Assembly (NCBI RefSeq): GCF_002443255.2
Contig: NW_019211455.1
Location: forward strand, 10,448,503 to 10,512,502
Direction of reading: 5' to 3'
DNA from: Varroa destructor
Lineage: Eukaryota; Arthropoda; Arachnida; Mesostigmata; Varroidae
Length of the DNA: 64,000 bases
Positions within the stretch are counted from its first letter, which is position 1; each line of letters opens with the position of its first letter. Of this stretch, positions 14,320-26,740 are shown in pieces. The position numbers and the translations under genes were made by a program. A model generated the notes under the pieces. That model did not search any database. It saw only the letters and a list, made by a program, of their open reading frames with translations, and was not told the DNA's origin.

Positions 14320-15878
14320 CTGAAAAAGGTACACAAATACAAACAGTCAAATGCTTTTAATTCCAGCAGTTCATTCAGCTGATTACGATACATTATATAA
14401 AAGCTTAAAATGGTTACACGTATTATAAGACAAATTTTACACTATATATGGCACATCGTATAAGGGAAACGTTCAGTTATAGACAGTTTGATCTGCGACA
14501 AATTTAGGTGCATGAATGCTTGTATATGTAAAAGCTCTGATTGTCAATTGTTGCTCAACGGCCCAGGTTGATACCACGCAGGCGAAATGCGTGACCGTAA
14601 CGAAAAGAAGCCTCGGTCACAGATAACGCCGTATAAGGATCGTCATATAAACCGATTTCACGGGTCGTGAGGAGACCACTGAGGCTGATAGAGGGCCATA
14701 GGTTAGCAGGGAACCGTCACAATGAATTCACGATGCAGACTTCGACCTTAATCTGACGAAATACATAATTTCATATGTAAATGGCTAATGCAGATATGCG
14801 CAGCTGGTATGATATTTATAAATACTATAAAATAGTGATGGAATGACGGATAAAATGCGCGTGTCAATTCGTGTCGTTTAGAAGGCACATTTGTGCCTAT
14901 TCGTTTCGTTAATATATTATTATTATTAAAATGAAGTCGATCCCTTAAATTCTATATTTGTAAAACAACTTCCTATTGTATTCTGCAGAAACAAACAATT
15001 CGATTATAGTGACTTGAAAATTCTGCTATCAGAATTTTTTCGATATTAATTTGCCTCACCTCTATCGCCAGGAAGCATTTTCAAACATAACCGAAAACGA
15101 CAACCGTGACAGGATTTTTCATCCGTATGTATGTAGCTCTCACGCTAAGCTCTACTTGATATGTATATCTTTTATATTTTAATAACTTAGAAATTTAATT
15201 TTGTTGAACATACAACGACTTCGATGTGATCTAATTAGCAATAACTTATTTTCAGGAAAAACGGGGAGCATTAAAACCGGGCAAACTTTATTTTAGGTGA
15301 ACTAGATAATGAACGATTGTTATGTTTTTTCATCCAGGAAATCCCTCAAAAGTTGTAAACATCGAAGTAAAATTGAGCTTAACAGCGCTTTGTTACTGAT
15401 GGTACCTTGTAGATTTAAAAAAAAATAGCTAAAGTGCCAACTTTTAAGCAAATTCTGAACCAGTACTCCGAAAAGCAACGCGTAGTAAACTGTTGGTTTA
15501 GAAAAGGCAGCTAGCAATCTATCACTAGAATAGGATCAATTCATTTAAAATGCTGCAACACTTAGTTCGCTTCCTCGTTTACCAAGTAATACGATGAAAA
15601 TAAGAGTGTACACTACTTATGTACCTAGTACCTAGTGCTCGAGTTCCGTTATTATCTAGATCGTCACAGTTTTTGGTCTTCGGCGACATGGAAATTAATA
15701 GCAGATCTCCTAGAGGATGCATTTGCAACATCAATTAGGTCCTTTTTGTCCTGGTGTACGCACTTAATACAGAAGAACGTCGTCACTGAGAGATTCTCCA
15801 CTGGAAGCTATTTGCCCGAACACAGATTTTATCGCATCCAATCCTTTCTTGAGAGTATCTAAAAAATTTAGCAAAAAA

Positions 15879-15933
15879 AAAGCACCACTCTGCTCAATAG
15901 ACAAAGTATGTTTATTGAGCAGAGTGGTGCTTT
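15879..15933. repeat. 21-bp perfect inverted repeat, 13-nt loop
   Basis: The arms at 15879-15899 and 15913-15933 are exact reverse complements (left arm begins aaagcaccactctgctcaat). The loop is gacaaagtatgtt. No target-site duplication or longer terminal repeat was seen. It lies between ghost exons of copy A. Confidence 0.85.
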
Positions 15934-16502
15934 CCGGTTTACGCCTACTAGACCCAAATTCATAGCCAGGCTAGAGACAAATTGGAATGCAGCGTTTTAT
16001 TGTTGCAACAGATTTTTCATTTGTGAACGGACAGTTAAAATTGAACATCTCGAGGATGCTCCTGCATCCATTGCTAAAGCAATTTTGTGAAGGTGGACTT
16101 CGAAAATAGACACATGACGTAGCTTCACATTCGAATTTGTGATGGCGGTTACCTGAACGGTTAACTGAAAGTGGAATCCTTTCGTTAAATTATGATCCAC
16201 CGTAAAGCACGTACGACCACGGCGACCCCTTTAAGTCCATTTAAGAACGCAAGCATTGGACACTTTTCGCTTACTGGTACTAGAAGGTACTTGTTGTACG
16301 AGGACATACAGCCAACGGCACCTGTACGCGAAAATGTACCATTACGCGATTTTCACACGCGCTGGATTATGGTTTCGCATAATTTTATGCACGGTAAGCA
16401 CATAATCAACGTGCAATGTTCTTGTTGACCTTTATCTTGTAAACAACAATATTCAAGGTTTTCATGCATTCTGTCGTCCCGTGGTCCAGGTTAATTTCTT
16501 TT

Positions 16503-16520
16503 CGAAAATAGCTATTTTCG
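16503..16520. repeat. 18-bp perfect palindrome
   Basis: cgaaaatagctattttcg is its own reverse complement. It has no loop and no neighbouring repeat, and its function is unknown. Confidence 0.7.
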
Positions 16521-17678
16521 CGATTATGTATGCTGTTGGCATCATTGCTGCTGATTTGCTATAAAAGCACTTTATGTATATTTTATCGAAAGCTGCAGAG
16601 ACCACAAGAATCTAACGCATGGTATTGCATGGACATGCTGTTTTACCTAGCCTTACCAACACTTTAATCTTGGAAGCTGACACCATCGTGACTAGCTGGA
16701 AAAAGTTGAATCTCGAACCTTAGCATAGGGCAACGATAGTAGGCAGATGTGTCAAGCCGTACAAATGACGGCTGTCTAGAGTCTTATCGGCTAAAAATAG
16801 CTTATCTTTGCCCAGCAAATATAACTCGATTCTAAGCGCTGTTTGTCCTTGGCCACCTTCTATCCAACAGAGATTCACTGATATTTAGAACGAATGTATC
16901 AGTACATAGTGGATCGCTGATCGTTTGCTTCCGTCTATTAGAGATTGTGTATCCATGTGCTTCGATGTACAGGTCATTTGTTTACCACTAAAAGGGAATA
17001 GACAGAAAACGTGCATCGGGTGGCATCTGAGTCATGTCATATAGTCTTTAATAATCTTCACAGACTTCCCGTGTAATTTGTTCAGAGAATTCGCTTTTTG
17101 TCAATGAAACGCGTGTAGGAACATTGGCTGGTTGGATGTTTTTTTATAGAAACCAGTTATTGATTCGTTATCTTATCGATTTGATATTTATCATGTTCCG
17201 GTATACAGAATAATCGCCGAGTTCAGTAAACTAATTGTCAGCTCGGTTCTCCTTCTTAAAATGCATCATTTATTTTGAAATTCTCGTACATGCAGTATGT
17301 CAAACGCCGTTGCCTCTTCGTTGCTACACGTCGATGGAAGTCAAACAAAAAATTGCATCCTTGAAGGAAGGTACGTTTGTACAGAGCTGAAAATGCAAAC
17401 AGAAATTCAGATTTTCGAAGGATGAAAGTGGCACATTGGATACACTGAGGAGAACGTCGTTGACTGTATGGAGACAGGTTCAAAATTTTAACAGAGAAAA
17501 CATTTCTACCAATTAATATGTAATATAATAATAATAATATGTTTATAACAGATTGCAATCTGTTCGCAAAATATGCGCACGCTTATCGAGCTCTTCATCT
17601 GGTGCATTATTTGCGTTGTTCTTGTTAAAAAAAAAGTACTATGCCAAAAAAAATGAGGCGTCCTTCTTGAGTGACTAG

Positions 17679-17927
17679 CACCCGCCGAGTAAGGACATCG
17701 GATACAAAAACTACAAAATGGAGGCACTGTCCGATTTCAGAATCTAATTTGTTGTTATAAGTATTTAATATCAAATAAACAAAGTAACTAAAATTCAAAA
17801 GGTCATTCTGTAGATTTATAGGTCGATTAGTCCGTTTTACAACCATATTTAAGGTCGAGCTATCAGTTTTTATCGCGACACAGACCGTAGTGTTTAAATT
17901 GTTAAGCATAGAGTTCTTCGAACTCAC
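17679..17927 (-). pseudogene. Copy A exon 3 and 4 ghosts
   Basis: One open frame carries TTVCVAIKTDSSTLNMVV, which aligns with FGVCVPSTCETEELNALI of gene C exon 3. Further on, NKLDSEIGQC aligns with YEYESEVSGC of exon 4. The second Cys of the CxxxxC motif is lost. The donor position reads ACG|GA in place of ACG|GT. The order and spacing suit copy A, but the similarity is weak. Confidence 0.38.
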
Positions 17928-19238
17928 GGACTTCGATTTTTTTTTGTTGTGGAAATGCGTAACAGACGAGTTAGAAATATTATCTAATACTGAAGCACTC
18001 ATCACGACATAGATTAATGGATTTTACACTGGGCATCGACGACATTTTTCAATATTTGTGATGAAAAACTTCATTAAGAGAGACATGCAAGTGCTAACTG
18101 CCTCCGTAAAGGCAGTAAGCTATTGAACGGCTCATCAATCAATTTGTTAATTATTTTCTACTTCTATAATAATAAAATTCGATTGGTAGTATCCTACCTT
18201 TATCGACGGTATCAAACTTGTCATTCTCTAGTACACCGCTATTTAGAACACTGAATGAGTTAACGATATGTTCACATAAATAGAAACAGTTCTCAGCATT
18301 AAAAACTTTTCTTGCCTTTGTTTTTTTACCGCCATTACTACTGTTGCATACGGTTGCTTGGAGGCTGTGCCAGTTGTATTATCGATGTACAAGCACTTCC
18401 AAACTATGTTTGTTTTAGCCATCTTTCCTGCACAGGCGTCCGTAACGATAATCATATGAGGAAATTTCTTTATTAGGGGTCATCCAATCGGTATCATGCA
18501 ATATATAGTTATATAGGTATGCGCGTACATGTGGGGTAAAAGAAGAGAACGGGATTTGTCTCTAAGACAATGTTGGTTTCTCTTGTATCTTCATGCAATT
18601 GCTATGCAATTAAGGCTATCAAAATACTTGTGCTGGAAGAAATGAGGATAACCGCTATGCAAACCCGATCTCAGGCCTACCGTGTTTGGGTCGTGGATCT
18701 ACAAGAATGCTTTTTGGTTGTTGAAGAACTATAAAGGTTGTTGGCCTTTTAGTTAATCGTTTTGTTCATAGACAGAATAATTTCTGAGTCTGATAATAAA
18801 TCATCATTTTTTAGGTGATCATATTTCTTTAGGTGAAATTTCGCCTAGAAAATGTGCCCTCTTGCTAAAGCTCTGACATTGGTTGTATTTAACTGTATAA
18901 AGCTAGATACAAAATGGATAGGATGACGATACGCTGTATCATTTTTATAATAGAAACCTAAGGTGAACCTACGAACTTTTGTACATAGAGGTTTCGAAAC
19001 TATTCCGGAGTAGTCATGTCTAAAACAGCTTAGCTTTGAGTAGCGTCTGTCGTTCGTGCTCGTATTTCCGATAATGAAATTCGTTGTTAGCTTTGTAGAA
19101 TCACACGTTTATTGTAGGTGTTACGGCAAAGTTTTCTGCTATATTGATCACCTCTAGATTTGGATATTGGTCTTATAGGCTTTGGATTTTCTCTAGAAGA
19201 AAAAAAAAACGCAAATTCAAGCATCTAGCTTGACTTAC

Positions 19239-19493
19239 GTTGAGTGCACATAGAATTCATTAACTGCTTCTCAGCATTACGTGTCTGTTGATGGTTTCGC
19301 TCCATTTCTATTGTGAGGTTGAGGGCATATTCATAGAGGTTGTGATGTCCCGAAGAATACACTGAGCAGAATCTTCCGGTGAAGGCTGATTCGTTGTAGT
19401 GCGCTGTTGGAATGGACGCATTGACTGTGGTAACCCAAGGAGTCATACCGTAGTACAAGAGGCCAGCTGTCATGCCACTGTTACTTGTTTCAA
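19239..19493 (-). pseudogene. Copy A exon 2: NRF domain (FTGRFCSVY)
   Basis: The acceptor TTCACAG|TT and the phase 1 entry are identical to exon 2 of gene C. The exon reads SNSGMTAGLLYYGMTPW, and later FTGRFCSVY, against SNAGIPSAALYFTTGAL and FTGKFCSLY in gene C. The frame is still open and ends at a good donor, CTCAAC|GTAAGTC. However, the tail is longer than in gene C and leaves in phase 1, not phase 0. Taken alone this exon looks intact, so decay of the copy may be recent or uneven. Confidence 0.6.
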
Positions 19494-21027
19494 CTGTGAA
19501 CAGACCCGAGTTTTGATATGTAGCATTACGTTTTAATTAAGCACAAGGTTTTACACCTTAAATATCTGTCTTTGATCCCTCTAACCTAATGCAGCACCAT
19601 AATCCGCTTTACGTGGTCGCATAGGTAAGTTATTCCGAATTTTATTAGCAATGTAATGAACCAAATTCGGGCTTAACTTAGCGATTACCAGGTTTCTTGA
19701 CTAGTATCTTTAGTGTTGCTTTCAAGTGCTTTATTGATATTTTTATGGACCGCGCCAATACTGTGGTTCCGAGTTCCTTAGAGAATAAACTGAGATCTTT
19801 GGCAGTTAGTTTGGTCTACTTAATAATTTCAAAGCTGTTTAGATAGTTTCATTTAGTGACTTTAATTAGAGCGTAGTAATAATGCAATGTACACACCATA
19901 CGTAACAGTCTCAGAACAAGTGATCGTACTTTATCTTGTACCTGGCGTAACAAAGTAAACAAGAGAAAAAGGAAATCTTAAACTTGAAATTCTATTTCTA
20001 TATCACTCTTTAGCACAGCCTATACATCTACGAGCGGAGTGGCCTTTTGATTGAAATATGGTTCAACTGAAAAACAATTATTCAAAAAGGGTAATGATAG
20101 GAAAGGTTCGTACAAAGAAATCGAGAGAGCTCGAAACAGATCCTGTTTTGTTATAAAGATAAGATTCGAATTTTACAAGATGCATAGTATTTTAAGAACG
20201 ATTGTAAATCCACCTACGAGAGACTACTCCATTATACTAAGGAGATGTATGGCATACCCAGGACTGCATTAAAACAATAGTGTAAGTGAAGCTTAGGAGT
20301 CATCTATCATATTTCTAAAAAGTTTTCACCCTAACTATCACGAAGTGATTTACCTAACGCTTCCGAAGAAAAGACTAAGCATCAATAGCACAAATTATCA
20401 GAGATAAGATTAGGCACACTGCCCGGCAATTCGCAGTCTATGTCTGTGTTCCGCGTTACTCCGAAATCTATGTGGTAACGGACAACCGCCAGCTTCGCTT
20501 GGGAGCACAGTGGTAATATTGACCATGGATTATAGCACATTATCTGCGAATCATTCAGGCATCACGTCTCCGGATACGGTTGGCGGTGCCGCTAAACGCG
20601 AGAAACCTTACACTTTCACCATGCAAGACGTTGCCTGTCGACGTTGCCTGTCGACGTTTCCTCTCGATAAATTATCACACTTATAAGTAACTATAATTTA
20701 ATAGATTTTGAACTCGTACATCTGAGATCATAGGTGTCCAATGGTATTTTTTACTATATAAAATCCACCTAGTAATAGGTGTGGATAGTAAAGTCTATAT
20801 AATGACGTCCTATACCAGCTGCAGACACAGCCACATCGATAGAAAATAAATGCTTGTATCTAGGCACGAACTTTTTCGGCGATTGGTCTATTTTTCTGTC
20901 TAAGCTCAACCCTGCCAGTATAACTACCACAGACCTTTAAAACGTAGACGAGTCCTATTGTATGTAATTTTAATTTTTATTGTATGTAATTGTAAATAAT
21001 TTTCGCCTCTTTTATGGCCACACTCAT

Positions 21028-21269
21028 ATTTCAAGATCCACGCTTTCTTTTTACGAGCAGGTCTTAATAGCGTCAATGATGCTCCGAAACATTCAGATGA
21101 AACGTTCAAGTTAACAATTGCATCCTGCATTAATGGTAAGAAAAATTTTTCGCATCATAAAGCTTTCTACATCTTTAATCTCAGTAGATAAATTATTCAT
21201 TTTACCGTGTACGAAAATCTTACGCAACGCCAAAACAAACAACAGAACGCAATCCTGTTCCTTCATCAT
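21028..21269 (-). pseudogene. Copy A exon 1: signal peptide and first NRF-domain Cys, frameshifted
   Basis: From the ATG at 21269 the frame reads a hydrophobic leader (VLLFVLALRK), then LSTEIKDVESFMMRK. This aligns with LEKEILDVQKFMIRK of gene C. It then runs to an early TAA. Shifting by one base at the AAAAA run restores QDAIVN and ECFGASLTLL and ends in KKKAWILK, matching QDAIVD, SCAGAMLKLL and NREAWALK of gene C. The expected donor position reads ATGAGT instead of GTGAGT. Confidence 0.6.
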
Positions 21270-23333
21270 GATGTCCCGTATTGCCGAATAGCAAAAAAAG
21301 CCGTGCGCATTTGGTTACCCTGTTCCTACGTATGGATCACTCGGTCAGGAGACCAGCTCTTTTTTTGGCGCAGCAAATGATAGATTTGTTTTGAAAAAAA
21401 ATTCAAAGTCCATATAGGCCCGACATAGCGTAAAAGTTTATGACACTGAAGCCATTCGAAAACGATACATTCTACCAAATATTGAAAATTCATTGCCATG
21501 ATCAGTCAGTCCTTCGGTGCAATTGGTGAAAGAGCGGAATAACAGCAGCGACACGTCTATTGCTAGACCGTAAAGTTGGATATGACGTCGGCATGACGGA
21601 CTTTGCCGATATCCCATGTCAGCAGCCAAGGAAGGCCAAATCAGGCGGCCGAAACAGCTTCACAGTATGTACGCTTTATGTAGAAGCTTTAATACCATAG
21701 GAAGGCTCACGACTGCACATTGTGGAATTTGACAAACAAGATACCGCTAGCTGAGAAGAGGTTGTATATAGGAATATAATATTCTTATTGAGCTGGTTGG
21801 GTAGTGTTCACAGAACCGGGGAAGATTATTCTTCATCATGCGTCGTTGTTACAAGTGATCGAATTCAAGCCATTTACTACAGAAGGAAGAATTTCGATTC
21901 CACGCTTAATAATTTTGATTTGAAATACCTATATGGAAGAACATGTGACGATCGCCACTGGGGAGAGCACATCTAATTAGAAATCTAAACTACCGAATGC
22001 CTTACAAACTTCTCCAAGCCATCCTAGGCCGCTATTGATCTAAAACGTGAATACTATTGCTGTACACGTCTCATTTGTCTGCCCTCTCTTCGGGAAAGTC
22101 AATATCGAAATATACGTATCGAAGGTAGATAACCATTGAGGGAATAACGAAAGCAAAAGATATTATGGGAAAAAGGGGATAAAGTTACCTATTCTCATGT
22201 ACTGACCTTGTGGTCTGCTAGAATCGGTGGGCAATCACTATTTGGTGTGGTCAGATCCTTCGCCTGAAATAGCTGCTAGCATCATGTTTTCATTGATCTG
22301 CCATATCATCCCAGTTCGACAAAGTCTGTGTCACCGTTTTGACATCTAAGAATACTTAACACTTTCTTGTTAAGCCATTGAAGACCATTCATCTTTAGTT
22401 AGTTAGCAACGAGAAGTTAACGTCAGGGTAATGTCTCGGTTATTTGACAGTATAAAGTTGCTCGTTTTAAACAAGTTCCAGAATTCAAGCGGACTTGTCC
22501 GTTCGATCAATACTATTCAGCACATAAATGCGCTGCGTCAGTTCGAGCCCGAAACCGACTTAAATAAGAAACGCATCGACGTTATGTAGGCGAAACAAAC
22601 GTTACAGATCAGCCCGTACTTAGTGGGCCGTGTTAATGGGATTCGATATTGTTATTTTCTGATAATTGACTAAAATTGGTTCTGGCAAAAGCTGTTAAAT
22701 TAAACGAAGTTCGGTTGCTAGGTCGTGGTCTCTTCTAACATTAAGAAAGCAACATCAAATATGGTCAAGTTGGTCAAAAACCCACTCACGGAGTTGCTGA
22801 ATTGGTAGAGACCAACGTGGTTGTCATGCCTCTGATGGTACATTTCACCGTTTAGTCAATGTAAATCATACCGAATAGAATTGCACGTCTTTTGAACATA
22901 CACAGCTGTTCTGGCGTGCTGTTTGCTTGAAAGGAAACGCAGTCTACAGACTGGTTCTAAAAAACTGGGAAAAGTTGTGCGCACAATATTATCAGCCCTT
23001 ACAAATTAAGCCTCCTGATTAACGTCAGAAATAGTGATGATTTAACATTAGCTGATGTATAATTTCGATTCAGGCCTGAACTGTCGCCGTGATCATTGTA
23101 TATTAGGTAAATCATGATTTGGATTTTTGATTTCGATTGATCGAAATTTTCTTAATTTAGCGCCGACACCTTCGCGCATATATATATATATATATATGAC
23201 GCGTGGTCGCTGACAACCATGTAAGGTAAAATATAACGGATGGACACAATCTTAACTTAAGAATTATGATGTTGTCACCCGTTTTGCTATACACTAGCTA
23301 TAATGAGATGATCGTATTGTATTTTTGCTTTGT

Positions 23334-23381
23334 TAGACAATAGTAGGAATATTCGATATTTAACATTCCTACTATTGTCTA
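23334..23381. repeat. 17-bp perfect inverted repeat, 14-nt loop
   Basis: The arms tagacaatagtaggaat (23334-23350) and attcctactattgtcta (23365-23381) are exact reverse complements. Confidence 0.85.
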
Positions 23382-23727
23382 TAATGTACATTGAAGTAAA
23401 GACATATGTTGATCCCGTCTTGCTTGATTGGGTCATGCACTTCATGAAATTTTCCTTAATACCGAACACGAGCGAATTTCCGTAAATACGGCTAGTGTTT
23501 AACGTTAAGCCCTGTCATCGGCTGTTGCAGCTGTATGTCAACGATTATAGATCTTAGTATATATTTTATTGTTAAAATTCACTGAAATCGTCAACGGGCT
23601 ATAATTTTCTTATCGAAATAAGTATTTAGCGATGCATTATCATTTTGCCTTGTGTCGAGTGTTACGTTAGGTTTTATCTATTAAACATCGCTCCAGACGC
23701 CTTATTCTATTAAGTATGTTGCAGTAC

Positions 23728-23765
23728 AATGTAGAGACCGTGGCGCAAGCCACGTTCTCTACATT
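23728..23765. repeat. 17-bp near-perfect inverted repeat, 4-nt loop
   Basis: The arms aatgtagagaccgtggc and gccacgttctctacatt have one mismatch. The loop is gcaa. Confidence 0.8.
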
Positions 23766-25125
23766 AAAACCACATTCGAATTTCTCCACAAGGACTAACA
23801 AATGTCTCAGTTCTATAGAATACCACGGTCTATGCATTACCAGTAGACGGCCATGTTTAAATTCAATGTCAAATTTAAAACAATAAAACGTAGTAAAACG
23901 CGAAAAAGCAACAAAGCGGTGATAGCAGCAACATTTGCTGTTCTCATGCCCTGGATCAGCGCTTAAGTGCTCTCGAAATTTCCATAATAATGACGAATAT
24001 GAGACACTGGAAGCTAAAAAATGAGTTCATCGCAAATCACTCTTAATCCTCTAAAGACTGTGAATGTTTTTGCCTCTCAGACGACCAATATCAGAGGAAC
24101 CAACATATTTTGGCAAAAGAAAAACCAAAGAAACAAAAAATTGACGTATTGGAACATGTTCAATATAGTGAAGTCGTGGTAATTGCTGCAAAGTGCGCCA
24201 TCTTCTAATTCAGTTTGACTGAAATATACAATAGTATTGAAGTTAAGCAATTACAGATGTTTTCTTATAGATTACGAAGTCAAAACGGCGCTTGACCTTA
24301 TCCCAGGCGCAAAATAGGCTGAGCTAATTATTTCCTTAAGTTACGCTCAAAACGCTATGCTTGTATTACTATGCTATTTAGTCTTCAAGCTAAATAGGCT
24401 CCCCCCAACACGTGTTTCTGTATTTTTAAATTGATATTAACGTACGCTATTCTGACTTGGGGTCAGATATCCTCTCAGCATCATTTCGTTCAGACTATTT
24501 CTGAGTAATGAAGGCACTGCAAGTTTCTTCAATAAGCATGGAAACCTTTCTGTTTCATAGTTGCATACGTTTCAAACTTGATGTTTTATGCGCGAATCAA
24601 CCCACCAGAGCAAACCCAACTATGTCAGATTTCCACCGCCGTCAGCCTTTTCAATACGTTCCTAAAAAGGACCACATGATGTTGTTAGCCGATCAGAAAA
24701 GCGTCTACTTTCGATCAGAGTTTGGAAGATACCGAAAAATCGTATTCATATCACGACTTCGCTTGGCTAATGCAGTGTGTCTTTATCTATAAGTTATTGA
24801 TATGTAATGCAGTCCAACGGTAGCAATCAAAGGTACTAAAGTAATTGTCTTGCTCACTTTACGGTACGCCTTCTTTTTTATCGACAAATACAATTTATCA
24901 TTTGGCCTGTTTTAGCTGAATCGTTAACACCATTCATGATCAGACGATGCTGTTACTCTATCGGTCTAGAGCAAACTACGCGATGAACAGAATCTTTGTA
25001 CCAAGCTTTTTCGACTCACCCAGAACAATTGTGGAAGAAAGAACTTGTCTCCTATTTCTGTCCAATAACTGCGATGCTTGCGATTAAACTAAATCTACTT
25101 TAAAAGCAAGCAGTTTGTTTCAAGG

Positions 25126-25383
25126 ATGATCGTCTTATTAATGAGCTGTTTGTTGTTTACCTGTTTGAGAATCGAAATAAACACGATAGATACCTTTATG
25201 GTTATTGATAAGGGCGTCCCAGTCGTGGCTGTTGATCAATGTTTTATAAACGTACGTGGAGAATTATTGTCACCCGCTTCTCTTATCTCAGACAAGTTGA
25301 TAACAAGCTCACTTGATAAGTTCCTGAAGAAGACGCAAGCAACGGAGTCTGTACTGCAATGTAAGCGTCTGTTGCTAGTACTT
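25126..25383 (+). CDS. Candidate first exon of a secreted protein (tentative)
   Basis: The frame starts with a signal-peptide-like leader, MIVLLMSCLLFTCLRIEIN. It stays open for about 85 codons and ends at a good donor, CTGCAAT|GTAAGC, in phase 1. It contains DQCFINVRGELLSP and SSLDKFLKKTQATESVLQC. I could not find a following exon or a family. The length is near what chance gives in this window, so this is weak support. Confidence 0.25.
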
Positions 25384-25972
25384 GCTTCATAACTACGAAG
25401 AATATAAATAACGTTACTCTGACAAATCACGTCGACCTTCGTAGTCCTACAATTTCTATAGAAAGTATGATTTGATAGGCAACCAATCGATTGATAGTAG
25501 ACAAGCCTGGCTTTCCATCTCCTGCGAAGCGCTCTCTGCGAAAATCGAGATCTATCTACATCGCCATAGCAGGGAATTTTCTGTTAGCAAAAACTGAATT
25601 AAGCCATTGTCGGTCAATGGGATATTAAAAAGAATACCATATCACTACGACTATAATTCTAAATACATGTCAATATCAGGCATCGTTCGAATCCATATAA
25701 TCTCCATAATCTATCTCTGTTATAGATTATTCTCGGAGTTATCGAGCAAGGGTATTGCTTTTCACAGGCGTTTTTCGCCGGATCGTTCTTCGAAGACAGA
25801 CGAAGATCGATAAGTGTTATAAGATATGAAAAGTGCGTAGTAGCTGGCTGGGCACCTTCTCGACACTGTCTTAATAAAACATAATTAACTATTAAAAACT
25901 TCTTAGGTAGCGCCAATAAGTTACCCAAAATTCCATGATAATGACGAATATCAGGCTGCTCGGTGTTCTAGC

Positions 25973-26016
25973 TGAACGCTCTTTTGATCAGACTGTTCTG
26001 ATCAAAAGAGCGTTCA
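25973..26016. repeat. 20-bp perfect inverted repeat, 4-nt loop
   Basis: The arms tgaacgctcttttgatcaga (25973-25992) and its exact reverse complement (25997-26016) flank ctgt. It is the tightest hairpin in the window. Confidence 0.85.
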
Positions 26017-26119
26017 CAAGCCTGCACAGAATAAAGAACCGTGTTGAATTGAACTGCAAATACGAACGGCCATACTAAGTAGATATTTTACGTAAAAAAT
26101 CTATTTTTCTTAATTATTT

Positions 26120-26120
<1 letters not shown>

Positions 26121-26156
<36 letters not shown>
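26121..26156. repeat. (TA)n microsatellite
   Basis: An uninterrupted run of about 17 TA units lies just downstream of the copy B exon 14 relic. Minus-strand frames reading IYIYIY come from this run and are not genes. Confidence 0.9.
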
Positions 26157-26158
<2 letters not shown>

Positions 26159-26159
26159 A

Positions 26160-26432
26160 GAATGCAAGTTTTTCTAGATAAGGGTAAAGCCCACTGAGCA
26201 ATTGGGTATGCATGCAGGGCAGGCAAAAAGATAGAGTCGAACTCCTGCTTTGCAGCAATAAAATAATTAAAAACAATCACTAAGTCCATACCCACCATTG
26301 GTACAATGCAGCTGATTACGCAAATTTTCGATGGTCCAGAGATAAGCGTGTCTATGTAGGTCACCGGTATCTCAACAAATAAACACAGACAATTTTCGAG
26401 AACCATACTCATTACATAGTTGGCTATCTTAT
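26160..26432 (-). pseudogene. Copy B exon 14 relic (C-terminal exon)
   Basis: After the acceptor TTCCAG|AT the frame KIANYVMSMVLENCLCLFVEIPV aligns in two parts with GNYVISVALAYILH and MMVEAP of gene C. One base is missing relative to phase 0 entry. The frame then runs on into unrelated sequence toward the TA repeat. Confidence 0.55.
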
Positions 26433-26622
26433 CTGGAACATTTTTGCCGTCACGGAAAAGTCGTTAACGGCGGATGATACCGTATTAATGTAACGTGTCT
26501 AGATCTCGATTAGCTCGATAAGATTATTACATAACGCAGCACGGGCCAGATGACTCAAGATGATGGAATGAACAAAATGAGAAATAGAACTAGTTACGTA
26601 CGTATGTTGAAAATGTACGTAC

Positions 26623-26740
26623 CATTTGCGGGTGTTCCATCTAAGCAAAAAGTATAGTGTTTCCCATACAATAGCGAGTGGAAGATGTACTATGTAAGAA
26701 TCACGAATGGTTGAGTCGATCAAATAGTGGATAGCCATTT
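26623..26740 (-). pseudogene. Copy B exon 13 relic
   Basis: It starts WLSTI then a stop, then QPFVIL. After a deletion of about 16 nt and a frame change it reads SYIVHLPLAIVWETLYFLL. This matches WLSRTL, RLFVVL and TYLIHVPLLTYYMG. It ends in a still perfect donor, AATG|GTACGTA, as in gene C. Confidence 0.6.

Larger units (their letters stand above)
12058..21269 (-). pseudogene. NRF-6-like acyltransferase, copy A (decayed)
   Basis: This is a minus-strand relic of the family described at 39-57 kb, with segments in the same order as the exons of gene C. Clear pieces are exon 1 (21269-21028), exon 2 (19493-19239) and exon 9 (14319-14240). Fainter pieces match exons 3 and 4 (17927-17832, 17768-17679), exon 6 (about 17500-17350), exon 8 (about 15530-15440) and exon 14 (about 12140-12060). 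Three lesions are visible. One extra A in an A run shifts the frame of exon 1. The exon 1 donor reads AAAT|AT instead of AAAT|GT. The exon 9 donor GT is lost. The conserved second Cys of the exon 3 motif is also gone. A functional product is unlikely. If the extra A is an assembly error, the donor changes would still need explaining. Confidence 0.6.
21270..26159. other. Spacer between decayed copies A and B
   Basis: I found no complete gene here. The stretch holds three short inverted repeats (listed separately), a TA microsatellite near 23,178-23,198, and a candidate plus-strand first exon at 25126-25383. Most other open frames are below 95 codons and have no family resemblance. Confidence 0.45.

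Noticed and set aside
26088..26412. Minus-strand frames ending in repeated Ile-Tyr
   Set aside because: The end is a translation of the TA microsatellite. Only the upstream part is real, as the copy B exon 14 relic.
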